Source of the DNA: Berkiella_A sp964633725
Lineage (GTDB): Bacteria > Pseudomonadota > Gammaproteobacteria > Berkiellales > Berkiellaceae
DNA: 47,968 bases
NCBI GenBank assembly: GCA_964633725.1
Contig: CAZWHY010000025.1
Location: 1 to 47,968 of the forward strand
Direction: 5' to 3'
Below are positions 8,548-16,978 of this stretch, one piece after another (position 1 is the first letter of the stretch; every line of letters begins with the position of its first letter). The position numbers were made by a program, and so were the translations under genes. Under the pieces are notes generated by a model. The model was not told the origin of the DNA. It saw only the letters and a list, made by a program, of their open reading frames with translations, and ran no database searches.

Positions 8548-9273
8548 TTATAACATTCCATCTTGATGTGACAGGCAACAAAGTTTTTGCAATGCTCTTA
8601 AATCTGTTAACAACACTTGCCGGCCTTTAAAATCAATAATGCCTTGCTTTTTAAAACGAGAAAAAAGCCTGGAAACTGACTCAGCCGCCAACCCAAGATG
8701 GCTAGCAATATCCTCGCGTGTCATTGTTAATTCTATAAAAGCACCCTGTAAGCCTCGACGTTGTAATCGTGTAGAAATGCCTAATAAAAATAGAGCTAGA
8801 CGCTCTTGTGCACCAGCGCCGGGATCAATTTTAGGCGCAACTGAAAGTTGTTGGCTCATTAACTCATATAATTGTTTTTGCAATAACGGAAGTTGTATAG
8901 CAAATTGACTTAACTTATCAAAGGGTATCCTACATATGGAAGTTCTTTCTATGGCTTGTGCCGACTCTAGATACCGCTTAGCATGAATCGCATGAAAGCC
9001 TAGCAGTTCACCCGCAAAATAGAATCCTTGGATACGCTCTTTTCCACCTGCTGAATAGCTGTATGTTTTAACCGTACCTGAACGTACAGCATAAATACCT
9101 TTGAATAACTCACCTTCTCTAAATAAAAATTCATTTTCTGATAACGTCTCTCGTTGCTGAATTAATTTGTCTAGTTTTTCAATTTCAATCAACGATAAAC
9201 CAACAGGCAAACATAAACTTGATAACATACAATGTTTGCAGCTTATATTTTTAGCTTGATTTTCTTTATTCAA
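8548..9273 (-). CDS. fnr: FNR/Anr oxygen-sensing transcriptional regulator
   Basis: Crp/Fnr-family regulator of 241 residues. Cysteines at 12, 15, 21 and 114 have exactly the spacing of the four [4Fe-4S] ligands of E. coli FNR (20, 23, 29, 122), so it should sense oxygen. A cyclic-nucleotide-like beta barrel occupies about 30-130, then the dimer helix, then the helix-turn-helix (MTREDIASHLGLAAESVSRL). The recognition helix has E-x-x-S-R, the residues that read TTGAT half-sites. The only usable start is TTG at 9273, with a weak ribosome site, so expression may be low. The gene lies between the usp operon and a divergent nucleotide-degradation cluster, both typical FNR/Anr targets. Confidence 0.95.
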   Translation of the reverse strand: MNKENQAKNISCKHCMLSSLCLPVGLSLIEIEKLDKLIQQRETLSENEFLFREGELFKGIYAVRSGTVKTYSYSAGGKERIQGFYFAGELLGFHAIHAKRYLESAQAIERTSICRIPFDKLSQFAIQLPLLQKQLYELMSQQLSVAPKIDPGAGAQERLALFLLGISTRLQRRGLQGAFIELTMTREDIASHLGLAAESVSRLFSRFKKQGIIDFKGRQVLLTDLRALQKLCCLSHQDGML

Positions 9274-9434
9274 AACAGCTTTGCATCAAAAAGTAATATC
9301 ACTTACATAGATATTGAAAGTCATACTTATTATATAATAATTAATCACAGCATTAAAACTTTCATCCTTATCACCCTTTCTTCTAATAAATTACATTATA
9401 ATCATATGATGAAGCCATCAGGAGCAAGGCCAAT

Positions 9435-9870
9435 ATGAGAATACAATTTTTTGGAGCCGCCCAAGAAGTCACAGGCTCGTGTTTTCTAATTCATAGTCAA
9501 TCTCACAAAATTCTAGTTGACTGCGGATTATTACAAGGTAGTCATATCAAAGATGGTGTTTTTATTTTGTCGGCTATCAAGCAAAAAGTACACTGAGCCG
9601 AAGAATATTGGATAGGGCAAAAGAGATAAATTTATGGGGCGAGAGAATAAAGGTCTCTGCTCAGATCCATCTGGTTGATGGATTTTCCGCCCATGCAGAT
9701 TAAACTGGTATGGCTACTTTGATAATTTACCCCCACTGATTCTTATTCATGGAGAAATAAGCGCCATGAAAACTTTAGCCCAAGAAATTTATAATCGCTA
9801 CACTGTTCACCCATGGCTCCCAAAATATAAAGATCAATATGATTTGATTAAAAGAAAACCTATTGATTAA
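9435..9870 (+). pseudogene. decayed MBL-fold RNA exonuclease (YSH1/CPSF-like)
   Basis: The first 50 codons from ATG 9435 read MRIQFFGAAQEVTGSC...ILVDCGLLQG, the usual start of beta-lactamase-fold RNA exonucleases of about 450 residues. The reading then jumps to the family's C-terminal region (GYQAKSTLSRRIL, DGFSAHAD, LILIHGE), which lies in other frames. The metal-binding HxHxDH region and most of the beta-CASP domain are missing. The first frame ends at TGA 9594, and further breaks follow at a TAA after FSAHAD and in the next segment. So a large internal deletion plus frameshifts have killed the gene. It heads the AMP phosphorylase - PRPP synthetase cluster and was probably part of it. Confidence 0.88.
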
Positions 9871-9905
9871 TTAAATACACTCATACATCATAAGGTATAT
9901 GTGCT

Positions 9906-11447
9906 ATGCCAATTATATTAGAAAATATTAGTAAAGGATCACCCGCTAAAGGTTTGAAACTGAAGCGCATTGGTATTGACACTCATCAAGATCTCATTAT
10001 TTTCCTCAAAAAAGATAATTTTGTTTGCAAAGCAGAAGGCTTTGCTTCAATGACTCGGGTACGTGTCAGCACAAAAAAAAACAGCATTATTGCCAGCTTA
10101 AACGTCATTACTAATGGTTTATTAGAAGATGATGAAGTAGGATTATCTGAAGCGGCATGGCGACAACTTAACCCCACCCCTAATGATATCGCCATCATTT
10201 CACACACAAGACCTGTTGATTCATTTACAGCTGTACGAGGAAAGTTGTTTGGCAAAAGTATCAATCATAACGACATGCATCAAATTATTAAAGATATTGT
10301 TGGGGGTCGCTATACTCAAATTCAATTATCTGCATTTATCCTGGCTTGCCTTGCAGATCAATTAAGCTTAGATGAAATGTGCTCATTAACTAACGCAATG
10401 GTTAAAACAGGCGATAAGCTCACATGGCCACAACCCACAATAGTGGATAAACACTGTGTTGGTGGTTTACCTGGCAACCGCACAACCCCGATTATTGTTG
10501 CAATCGTAACGGCTTGTGGATTAACCATGCCCAAAACCTCTTCTAGAGCAATAACCTCTCCTGCCGGAACTGCCGACACAATGGAAACCATTACAAATGT
10601 AAACTTAACTTTAGAGCAAATGCGTACAGTTGTGAAAAAAGAAGGTGGTTGTCTTGCATGGGGCGGTACAGTAAATTTTAGCCCATCAGATGATAAACTT
10701 ATTCAAATTGAACGAGCACTTGAACTAGATAGTGAGGGGCAAATGGTTGCATCCATTCTCTCGAAAAAATTAGCCGCAGGCGCCACCCACGTCGTTATAG
10801 ATATTCCTGTTGGCCCCACAGCAAAAGTCAGGAGCCCCGCCTTTGCGAAACGCTTATCAGAAAAACTAATTGCTGTAGGCAAAAAAATGAACTTGGTTGT
10901 AAGGCCATTTATATCTGATGGCTCGCAACCCATTGGCAGAGGCATTGGCCCAGCATTAGAAATGCAAGATATTCTAGAAGTCTTGAAAAACGATCCCAAT
11001 GCACCTCAAGACTTGAAAGAGCGCGCAATCCAGATAGCTGGAAAAATATTAGAAATGGCTGAATATTGTGCACTAAATGAAGGCGCCAAACATGCAAAAA
11101 CAATAATAGATAATGGCAAGGCTTGGCAAAAATTCCAAGCAATTTGTATTGCCCAGGGTGGCATAAAAAAAATTCCAGAGCCTAAATATAAGCATGAAAT
11201 ATCTGCCTCAAAAAGCGGGATTATCTGTTATTTTAATAATCGTTTTATTTCAAGGCTAGCGAAACTAGCAGGTGCCCCTAACGATAAAGCAGCCGGTCTA
11301 CGATTTCATATCAGGCTTGGTGACAGAGTCAACAAAGGAGATAAAATATTTACTATTTTTAGTGAATCACAAGGCGAATTGCAATATGCTTTAGATTTTT
11401 TAAACACACACCCAAATGAAATACGTATAGAGGATGAAATTGTATGA
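9906..11447 (+). CDS. AMP phosphorylase / putative thymidine phosphorylase
   Basis: Phosphorylase of 513 residues of the long archaeal-like type. An N-terminal domain of about 85 residues precedes the core that is shared with thymidine phosphorylase. The phosphate-binding region is clear (KHCVGGLPGNRTT, then PKTSSRAITSPAGTADTMET), followed by the C-terminal alpha/beta domain. Archaeal members convert AMP and phosphate to adenine and ribose-1,5-bisphosphate; Legionella homologues are annotated as putative thymidine phosphorylase. ATG 9906 is 35 bp after the nuclease pseudogene. The stop overlaps the next gene's ATG by four bases (ATGA), so they form one translational unit. The substrate, nucleoside or nucleotide, cannot be settled from sequence. 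Confidence 0.9.
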   Translation: MPIILENISKGSPAKGLKLKRIGIDTHQDLIIFLKKDNFVCKAEGFASMTRVRVSTKKNSIIASLNVITNGLLEDDEVGLSEAAWRQLNPTPNDIAIISHTRPVDSFTAVRGKLFGKSINHNDMHQIIKDIVGGRYTQIQLSAFILACLADQLSLDEMCSLTNAMVKTGDKLTWPQPTIVDKHCVGGLPGNRTTPIIVAIVTACGLTMPKTSSRAITSPAGTADTMETITNVNLTLEQMRTVVKKEGGCLAWGGTVNFSPSDDKLIQIERALELDSEGQMVASILSKKLAAGATHVVIDIPVGPTAKVRSPAFAKRLSEKLIAVGKKMNLVVRPFISDGSQPIGRGIGPALEMQDILEVLKNDPNAPQDLKERAIQIAGKILEMAEYCALNEGAKHAKTIIDNGKAWQKFQAICIAQGGIKKIPEPKYKHEISASKSGIICYFNNRFISRLAKLAGAPNDKAAGLRFHIRLGDRVNKGDKIFTIFSESQGELQYALDFLNTHPNEIRIEDEIV

Positions 11448-12346
11448 GCAACACTACAGGAGCAATCCTAACCAGTTTATATGCAGATCCAGTGTTGACT
11501 CAAAATATACGTCAATTCTTAAATATAACTTATCAGCCCATTCAACAACACCAATTTCCGGATCAAGAAACTTGCATTACAACTAATTGGCCATGTAATG
11601 GGAAAAATATTTATTTACTCACATCTATAGAGCATCCAGATAAAAAAATTCTACCGCTCATATTTGCCGCACAAAATCTAAAAAAAAAAGGCGCAAAGGC
11701 AGTCTACTTAATTGCGCCCTATCTTCCCTATATGCGCCAAGACAAAGCATTCAATCCTGGCGAGGGCATCTCAGCCAATTATTTTGCCAAACTTATTTCT
11801 TGCTTTTTTGACGGTTTGGTCACGATTGATCCACATTTGCATAGAATAAAAAATTTATCTGAAGTGTATAGCATACCAACATATGTTTCACATGCCGCCC
11901 CTGCTATTGCAGATTGGATTAAACAACACATAGAAAACCCTCTTATCATTGGGCCAGACTCAGAAAGCGAGCAATGGATTGAAGCAACAGCAAAAATATA
12001 TAACTTACCTTTTATGGCCTTAGATAAAATTCGCAAAGGCGATAAATCTGTAGAGATTCAAATTAAAGACTTATCACAATGGGCAAACAAAACGCCCGTC
12101 CTTGTGGATGACATTATTTCTTCTGGTCATACCATTATTGAAACCTGCAAACATCTTAAAACATTAAAGTTTACTCGTCCTGCTGTTATCGCCATTCATG
12201 GTATTTTTGCTCAAGATGCCTATCAAACCTTAATACCCTACTGCAAAACCATCTGCACAACTAATTCTATCTTGCATGATAGTAATACAATAGACATTTC
12301 AGAAATACTCAGCGCAGGTATTATAGACTTATTACAAGAACGATAA
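11444..12346 (+). CDS. prs: ribose-phosphate pyrophosphokinase-like protein
   Basis: Protein of 300 residues with the PRPP synthetase arrangement of two phosphoribosyltransferase-like domains. Visible motifs include YLPYMRQDKAF (ATP loop region), TIDPHLHRI and the PRPP loop VLVDDIISSGHTI. It is divergent from the main housekeeping PrsA type, so it may be a specialised paralogue; the symbol marks the family only. It is coupled by ATGA overlap to the AMP/thymidine phosphorylase. Together they would interconvert nucleotides and phosphorylated ribose during salvage or starvation. A weak alternative is a PRPP-binding homologue with changed chemistry. No terminator is obvious directly behind it. 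Confidence 0.88.
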   Translation: MSNTTGAILTSLYADPVLTQNIRQFLNITYQPIQQHQFPDQETCITTNWPCNGKNIYLLTSIEHPDKKILPLIFAAQNLKKKGAKAVYLIAPYLPYMRQDKAFNPGEGISANYFAKLISCFFDGLVTIDPHLHRIKNLSEVYSIPTYVSHAAPAIADWIKQHIENPLIIGPDSESEQWIEATAKIYNLPFMALDKIRKGDKSVEIQIKDLSQWANKTPVLVDDIISSGHTIIETCKHLKTLKFTRPAVIAIHGIFAQDAYQTLIPYCKTICTTNSILHDSNTIDISEILSAGIIDLLQER

Positions 12347-12508
12347 CTATATATCTTAAAATATTATTTGGATAATTGGATAAATTATGCTTTTGATTTA
12401 GAATGTAATTAATTGGGTATTCTAAAATAACCCCATATAGTTAACCTAATTACTTTTAGATTATAATTCCCCTTCTTAGCTCTCTTAAAAAAAGGATATA
12501 ACATCGTT

Positions 12509-13105
12509 TTGTGTAATTTAAATTTTATTGGATTAAAGAAAATTATTGTCCGCCTTATTCTTAAGTGCATAGGATGGAAAATAGAAGGCAGTATCCCTAA
12601 TAATATTGATAAACTTATTCTAATTGGCGTTCCCCATACAACTAATTGGGATTTTTTTGTGATGTTAGGTTGCTCATGGCACTTTGGATTGAATATAAAA
12701 TGGCTAGGGAAAGAATCACTCTTTTCAAATACCATTATGTGCTCTTTGAGCACTATGCTAGGCGGCATAAAAGTTGATCGTAGCCGCGCAGATCAAACTG
12801 TTGAAAAAATTGCGAACGCACTAACGTCTAGCAAGCAAAGAATATGCCTAGCAATCGCGCCAGAAGGCACAAGAAGCAAAAAACCAGGATGGCGTAGTGG
12901 ATTTTTCTATATAGCCCAAAAATCTAAAATTCCTCTTGGACTAGGATTCGCTGATTATGCAAATAAAATCATGGGAGTTGGACCCATTTTATATGAACTA
13001 AAGGACATTGATAGCACAATGCTGACAATCAAAGACTTTTATAAAAATATTGTAGGAAAAAACCCAGAAAATCAAAGTCCAATTCAGATTAGCTCAAATC
13101 TGTGA
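12509..13105 (+). CDS. 1-acylglycerol-3-phosphate acyltransferase-like protein (PlsC family)
   Basis: Protein of 198 residues with the acyltransferase motifs in order: PHTTNWDFF (the H-x4-D catalytic block), GGIKVDRSR and APEGTRSK. It should transfer an acyl chain to a lysophospholipid or related acceptor at the membrane. The length fits the short soluble PlsC-like subgroup common in environmental bacteria. The start is a TTG at 12509, with AAAGGA about a dozen bases upstream; no in-frame ATG precedes the conserved region. It lies 162 bp after the nucleotide cluster, so it is probably a separate unit, and it ends at a strong bidirectional terminator. Confidence 0.85.
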   Translation: MCNLNFIGLKKIIVRLILKCIGWKIEGSIPNNIDKLILIGVPHTTNWDFFVMLGCSWHFGLNIKWLGKESLFSNTIMCSLSTMLGGIKVDRSRADQTVEKIANALTSSKQRICLAIAPEGTRSKKPGWRSGFFYIAQKSKIPLGLGFADYANKIMGVGPILYELKDIDSTMLTIKDFYKNIVGKNPENQSPIQISSNL

Positions 13106-13117
13106 TTACACGCAAAT

Positions 13118-13158
13118 AAAAGCCCCTTGTCCAATATCAAATAAAACAAGAGGCTTTT
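13118..13158. terminator. bidirectional intrinsic terminator
   Basis: The stem AAAAGCCCCTTGT / ACAAGAGGCTTTT has one mismatch, a 15-base loop and A/T runs on both sides. It serves the acyltransferase gene (+) and deaD (-), which converge here. Confidence 0.85.
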
Positions 13159-13175
13159 GTGTATCCTACTAGGTA

Positions 13176-14915
13176 TTATCCTACTTTAGAGATATGAAGC
13201 TGCTGCCCAGCAACCCACACCTTTGATAGCACATCTAAAGCTCTACTTGGTAAGTTTTTAGGCAAGTCTACCGTACTATGTTTTTGGTGGATCTTGATTT
13301 GTCCAATGCTCTTACTATTAATAGAAATTTCATTCGCGATAGCACCGACAATGTTACCTGGCATCACACCATGCATTTTACCCACTTTGATGCAATAACG
13401 TTCCATATCACTATCGTTTCTTGAAAAAGATCTGTCTCCATCTCTTGATCGCTCCCTTCTATCCCCACGATCTCGTCTATCGCCCCTTCTATCGCCCCTT
13501 CTGTCATCGCGCTCTCTTCTGTCCCTTCTATCTTCCACTTTCAATATCTCAGGAATATGAGCGAGAGACTTCTTCTTGTGCAAAAGCCCCGCAATAACAG
13601 CACAGGCATCCAACTCGGAGACATCATGTACTTCACAATATTCTTTTATAATATTTTTGTAAAAATCATGATCTTTAGCCTTTAAGTTTTCTGTTATTGT
13701 CTCTTTAAAGTTATCAATCCTTTTCCTTTGTATATCTTGTGCAGAGGGCAAGGAAATTTTAGTGATTTTTTGCTTAGTCGTTTGTTCAATCATTCTTAAG
13801 GATCGGTTTTCAACACTACTAATTAAAGTGATTGCTATCCCTTCACGACCCGCTCGCCCGGTACGGCCAATGCGGTGAATATAAGTCATTGCATTATGAG
13901 GAATATCATAGTTGATCACATGGGTCACACGCTCAACATCCAAACCACGAGCAGCAATATCCGTTGCAACAATAATATCAAACGCGCCCGATTTGAATTT
14001 AATGATTGTTTTTTCTCTAGTGCTTTGCTGCATTTCGCCATTTAAAGCCATGCAGCGGTAACCAGCATTAACTAAAATATCAGCAAGATCATTCGTCATC
14101 GATTTTGTTTTGGCAAAAATAATCATACCATCAAAAGTTTCAACTTCTAAAAGCTGGGTTAAAGCTGTTAACTTTTGTCGTCTTTGCACAATCATATATT
14201 TTTGTTCAATTGTACTTGCGGTGGCTGTTTTATTTTTAATCTTAATTTCTTTAGGATCTTTTAAATGCCGTTTACTGATTTTCTGAATAGGCGGTGGCAT
14301 TGTCGCCGAAAACAAAATGGTTTGTCTATTTTCAGGTGTTTTATCGATAATCCATTCTACGTCTTCTAAAAAGCCCATGTTGAGCATTTCATCCGCTTCA
14401 TCCAAAACGAGATATTTCAACTCAGATAAATTCAATGCGCCCTTATTAATCAAATCCATAATACGACCAGGCGTACCAACGACTACAGAAGCCTTCCTGT
14501 TCAAAAATCTAATTTGGGTATCGTAGCTTTGCCCACCATAAATAGGCAGCACACGTAAGCCATCATAATCCTGACCGTATTTTTTGACGGCGTCAGCAAC
14601 CTGAATGGCCAGTTCACGAGTCGGCGTTAAAATTAAGGCTTGCGGATGCCTTTTGTCTATTTTTATTCTAGACAAAATAGGCAAAACAAAGGCCGCAGTT
14701 TTCCCAGAGCCAGTTTCTGCCTGCCCTAGTACGTCGTACCCTTGCAAGATATAGGGAATGGTTTGCTCTTGAATAGGCGAAGGTTTTTCATAACCTAATT
14801 TTTCAATAGAGGAAAGTAAACACTCTCTTAACTTGAAATGTTTAAACCCAGAAACCGCTTCTGATGCGGACTCCTGCGTTAATTCTTGGTCTGTTGCTAA
14901 AATTTGATCTGACAT
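13176..14915 (-). CDS. deaD: DEAD-box RNA helicase DeaD/CsdA
   Basis: Helicase of 579 residues (E. coli CsdA has 629). Motifs in order: Q motif (about 24-50, FKHF..PSPIQEQ), AQAETGSGKTAAF, PTRELAIQ, TPGRIMD, VLDEADEMLNMGF, SAT, ARGLD and HRIGRTGRAGREG. An Arg/Asp-rich linker of repeated RGDRR units at about 465-500 is followed by a DbpA-like RNA-binding domain (RYCIKVGKMHGVMPGNIVGAI). It remodels structured RNA in ribosome assembly and mRNA decay, mainly in the cold. A gap of 420 bp lies upstream with no gene; long leaders are typical of cold-induced deaD genes, and this one contains several dyads. Confidence 0.95.
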   Translation of the reverse strand: MSDQILATDQELTQESASEAVSGFKHFKLRECLLSSIEKLGYEKPSPIQEQTIPYILQGYDVLGQAETGSGKTAAFVLPILSRIKIDKRHPQALILTPTRELAIQVADAVKKYGQDYDGLRVLPIYGGQSYDTQIRFLNRKASVVVGTPGRIMDLINKGALNLSELKYLVLDEADEMLNMGFLEDVEWIIDKTPENRQTILFSATMPPPIQKISKRHLKDPKEIKIKNKTATASTIEQKYMIVQRRQKLTALTQLLEVETFDGMIIFAKTKSMTNDLADILVNAGYRCMALNGEMQQSTREKTIIKFKSGAFDIIVATDIAARGLDVERVTHVINYDIPHNAMTYIHRIGRTGRAGREGIAITLISSVENRSLRMIEQTTKQKITKISLPSAQDIQRKRIDNFKETITENLKAKDHDFYKNIIKEYCEVHDVSELDACAVIAGLLHKKKSLAHIPEILKVEDRRDRRERDDRRGDRRGDRRDRGDRRERSRDGDRSFSRNDSDMERYCIKVGKMHGVMPGNIVGAIANEISINSKSIGQIKIHQKHSTVDLPKNLPSRALDVLSKVWVAGQQLHISKVG

Positions 14916-15337
14916 TCATTACCCCTTGGTAAGAGATTATTGGATAATAATTTTGGGAGATTCATCCAACTCACAAAATGATATATTTGTTGGATATCAC
15001 TTAACTCTTTATGAAAAGAGGCATTTAGGGAAGTCAAAATCGCTTTTTAACTAAATCACTAAGTAAGTAATTTTCAACAATGGAGCGTGATTTTAATCTA
15101 TTCTGTGGATAAAAAGCAATGATTGTTTTGTAAACTTACTCAAATAGCAGTAAAAAGTTGTTCGAGTAACTTTTTCAGCTCTCTAAATACGCTTTTAACG
15201 CGAAGATCCGAGGAGATAAATATGCCTGTCTCCGCCTATGGTGCTTAACCGTGTAAATCAGCCATAGTTGGGATCTTCTGCTTGTATTCAAAGCCACGAT
15301 TCGCACATTGTAATAACCAAGACAGTTAGCAAGAACC
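14916..15337 (-). other. long deaD upstream region / leader with stem-loops
   Basis: No ORF is supported here. Three dyads are visible: ATCCAAC/GTTGGAT (14964-14970 with 14989-14995), the A/T-rich hairpin AAAAAGTT/AACTTTTT (15152-15175) and the three-way-junction candidate at 15202-15278. If deaD is transcribed from just below the cytochrome-like gene, all three would lie in its 5' leader. Confidence 0.45.
15202..15278. ncRNA. candidate structured RNA with three-way junction
   Basis: Three nested helices fit without conflict. P1 pairs GAAGATCC (15202-15209) with GGATCTTC (15271-15278), eight perfect pairs. P2 pairs GGAGA (15212-15216) with TCTCC (15229-15233). P3 pairs CTATGG (15236-15241) with CCATAG (15262-15267). 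No T-tract follows on either strand, so it is not a simple terminator. The strand is unresolved; the minus strand would place it in the deaD leader or the 3' region of the heme-protein gene. Confidence 0.4.
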
Positions 15338-16549
15338 TTAGTTTATTATGGGATTTTTAACGACTTCATTAGCGTCTTTTTTGCTCTTCTGCTCAGATCT
15401 TTGGATAATATTTTTCAATACCTCAATTTCTTGCTGAATATCGCTGGGTAAATTTGTGCCGCTTGAGCCAGTATAAGCGAACCGCATAAATGCCTCATAT
15501 TCCTGAAAGCATTTTTTTGCATATGGATGGTTAGAATACGTTAAGATGCACTCTTTTAAATAGATATCAGCGAGATCATCAAAAAAACTATACTCTAATG
15601 TTCTATCACATACAGCCAACCAGTATAAAATAACTGGAACATCATTTTGAGAAGGCTTCGCGTTCAAGTACTCATATAAAAGCCCCCTTAATGTAATATA
15701 AAATACTTTATCTTTTTCCGTCGCAAAATAGTTAACATCATGATTGGCCAGTTGATTCAAATAATATTCAACATATTTTTGACGTTCTTTGTAACTTGAT
15801 TCATCAAGCACAGAACTAGCCTTTAAATCTTCTAAACCTAAAATCCACTCATTAATATCTTTTCGAGTAGATTTGCTGATCTCAGCGTTTTGTGTAAAGG
15901 GTTGTAGCTTGTCAATAGCCTTGCCCGGCTCTTTTTTTATCTGGGAATAAATCACTAATATTCTCCTGAGCGCAGCTTGGATAAACTCATCATTTGCCGG
16001 CTGAAGAGACGTTAAATAATTCATGTAGTATTGAACAGCATCATCGTAATTTCGAGTAACATATAAATACTCGGCATATTGATAATCATTCTCGAACTCG
16101 CTTCTCTCAACGTTCGAAAATATTTTATTTTGCTGTGTATCTTGAGTATGACAACCTACACAAAGATAAGGGACTGATTTCAACATGCCTTTCGCCAAGG
16201 CAATATCACCACGTTCTAAAACAATTCTAATATCGTTCATATGCTGAACCATTAGGTCATAGGAAATATTATAAGTAATGGAACGCTTAGCGATATGTGG
16301 TTTCGATGCTTTGAATAGCTCGGTCAATTTTTCAAATTGTTTTTTAAAATCGTCCACTTTTTCTGGTGCATCATTGTTTTGAGAAAATATTTCTGCACTC
16401 AATAAATCAATCGTTTGTCCTAATTCGGACATAACATGATTAATGGGCGTTTGATTGGTGGAAGCAAGCTCACTAGCGTAGCCTGAAAGACAAAAAGTAG
16501 CTAGTGCCAAAGATAATAAACTGTTTTTAAAATGTCTCTGTAATAACAT
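15338..16549 (-). CDS. periplasmic protein with one CXXCH heme-binding motif
   Basis: Exported protein of 403 residues with a signal peptide (SLLSLALATFCLSGYA, cleavage near ASE). It contains one c-type heme motif, CVGCH, at about residue 132. The following region has helical repeats resembling TPR units (YAEYLYVTRNYDDAVQYYMNYL). The family is not one I can name. A monoheme module in a mostly helical periplasmic protein suggests an electron-transfer or sensing role, or a heme-attached structural protein. It is monocistronic, with 127 bp of non-coding DNA upstream. Without a typical distal Met ligand motif the heme function remains unproven. Confidence 0.75.
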   Translation of the reverse strand: MLLQRHFKNSLLSLALATFCLSGYASELASTNQTPINHVMSELGQTIDLLSAEIFSQNNDAPEKVDDFKKQFEKLTELFKASKPHIAKRSITYNISYDLMVQHMNDIRIVLERGDIALAKGMLKSVPYLCVGCHTQDTQQNKIFSNVERSEFENDYQYAEYLYVTRNYDDAVQYYMNYLTSLQPANDEFIQAALRRILVIYSQIKKEPGKAIDKLQPFTQNAEISKSTRKDINEWILGLEDLKASSVLDESSYKERQKYVEYYLNQLANHDVNYFATEKDKVFYITLRGLLYEYLNAKPSQNDVPVILYWLAVCDRTLEYSFFDDLADIYLKECILTYSNHPYAKKCFQEYEAFMRFAYTGSSGTNLPSDIQQEIEVLKNIIQRSEQKSKKDANEVVKNPIIN

Positions 16550-16676
16550 AGTTATTCCCTTTAATAACTCACTATATGCAACATCGTAATAACATGCAAT
16601 ATTACAGGATTTTCAAATGTTTGTTGTTAAAAATATCAAGACCAAAAGTTGGTTACAACACTAATGCTCGATATCT

Positions 16677-16973
16677 TCACTCTTTAAGCCTTTCCGGGTT
16701 ATCCAATAGCAATTGAATTTTCTCACTCCAAGGTATACAGGCTTGTTTATATCGACCAGTCATGCCTTTTAAGATGCTTACTTGGCTTTTGGGTACTCGA
16801 AAAATTTTAGAGATATATGAAATAAGTACTTTATTAGCCTCACCAGATTGTGGTTTTGCCTGAAGCATAATATGCAACCGATCTTCTGAAATTTCTACAA
16901 GCTTTGACTTTTTAGCATTAGGCTTTGCCAAAATAAATATAATGACATTGTTATCTTGTATTTTGAACCACAT
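16677..16973 (-). CDS. yggU: DUF167 family protein (YggU, UPF0235)
   Basis: Small protein of 98 residues matching the DUF167 family along its length, with the characteristic IMLQAKPQSGEANKVLISYI and a following V-S-I-L-K-G. Structures of the family show a small alpha/beta fold, but its role is unknown. It starts six bases after the stop of the 361-residue gene upstream, so the two are one transcription unit. Confidence 0.9.
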   Translation of the reverse strand: MWFKIQDNNVIIFILAKPNAKKSKLVEISEDRLHIMLQAKPQSGEANKVLISYISKIFRVPKSQVSILKGMTGRYKQACIPWSEKIQLLLDNPERLKE

Positions 16974-16978
16974 AGCAA

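Noticed and set aside
12409..12768. 119-residue minus-strand frame over the acyltransferase gene
   Set aside because: The plus frame carries all PlsC motifs; this is its shadow.
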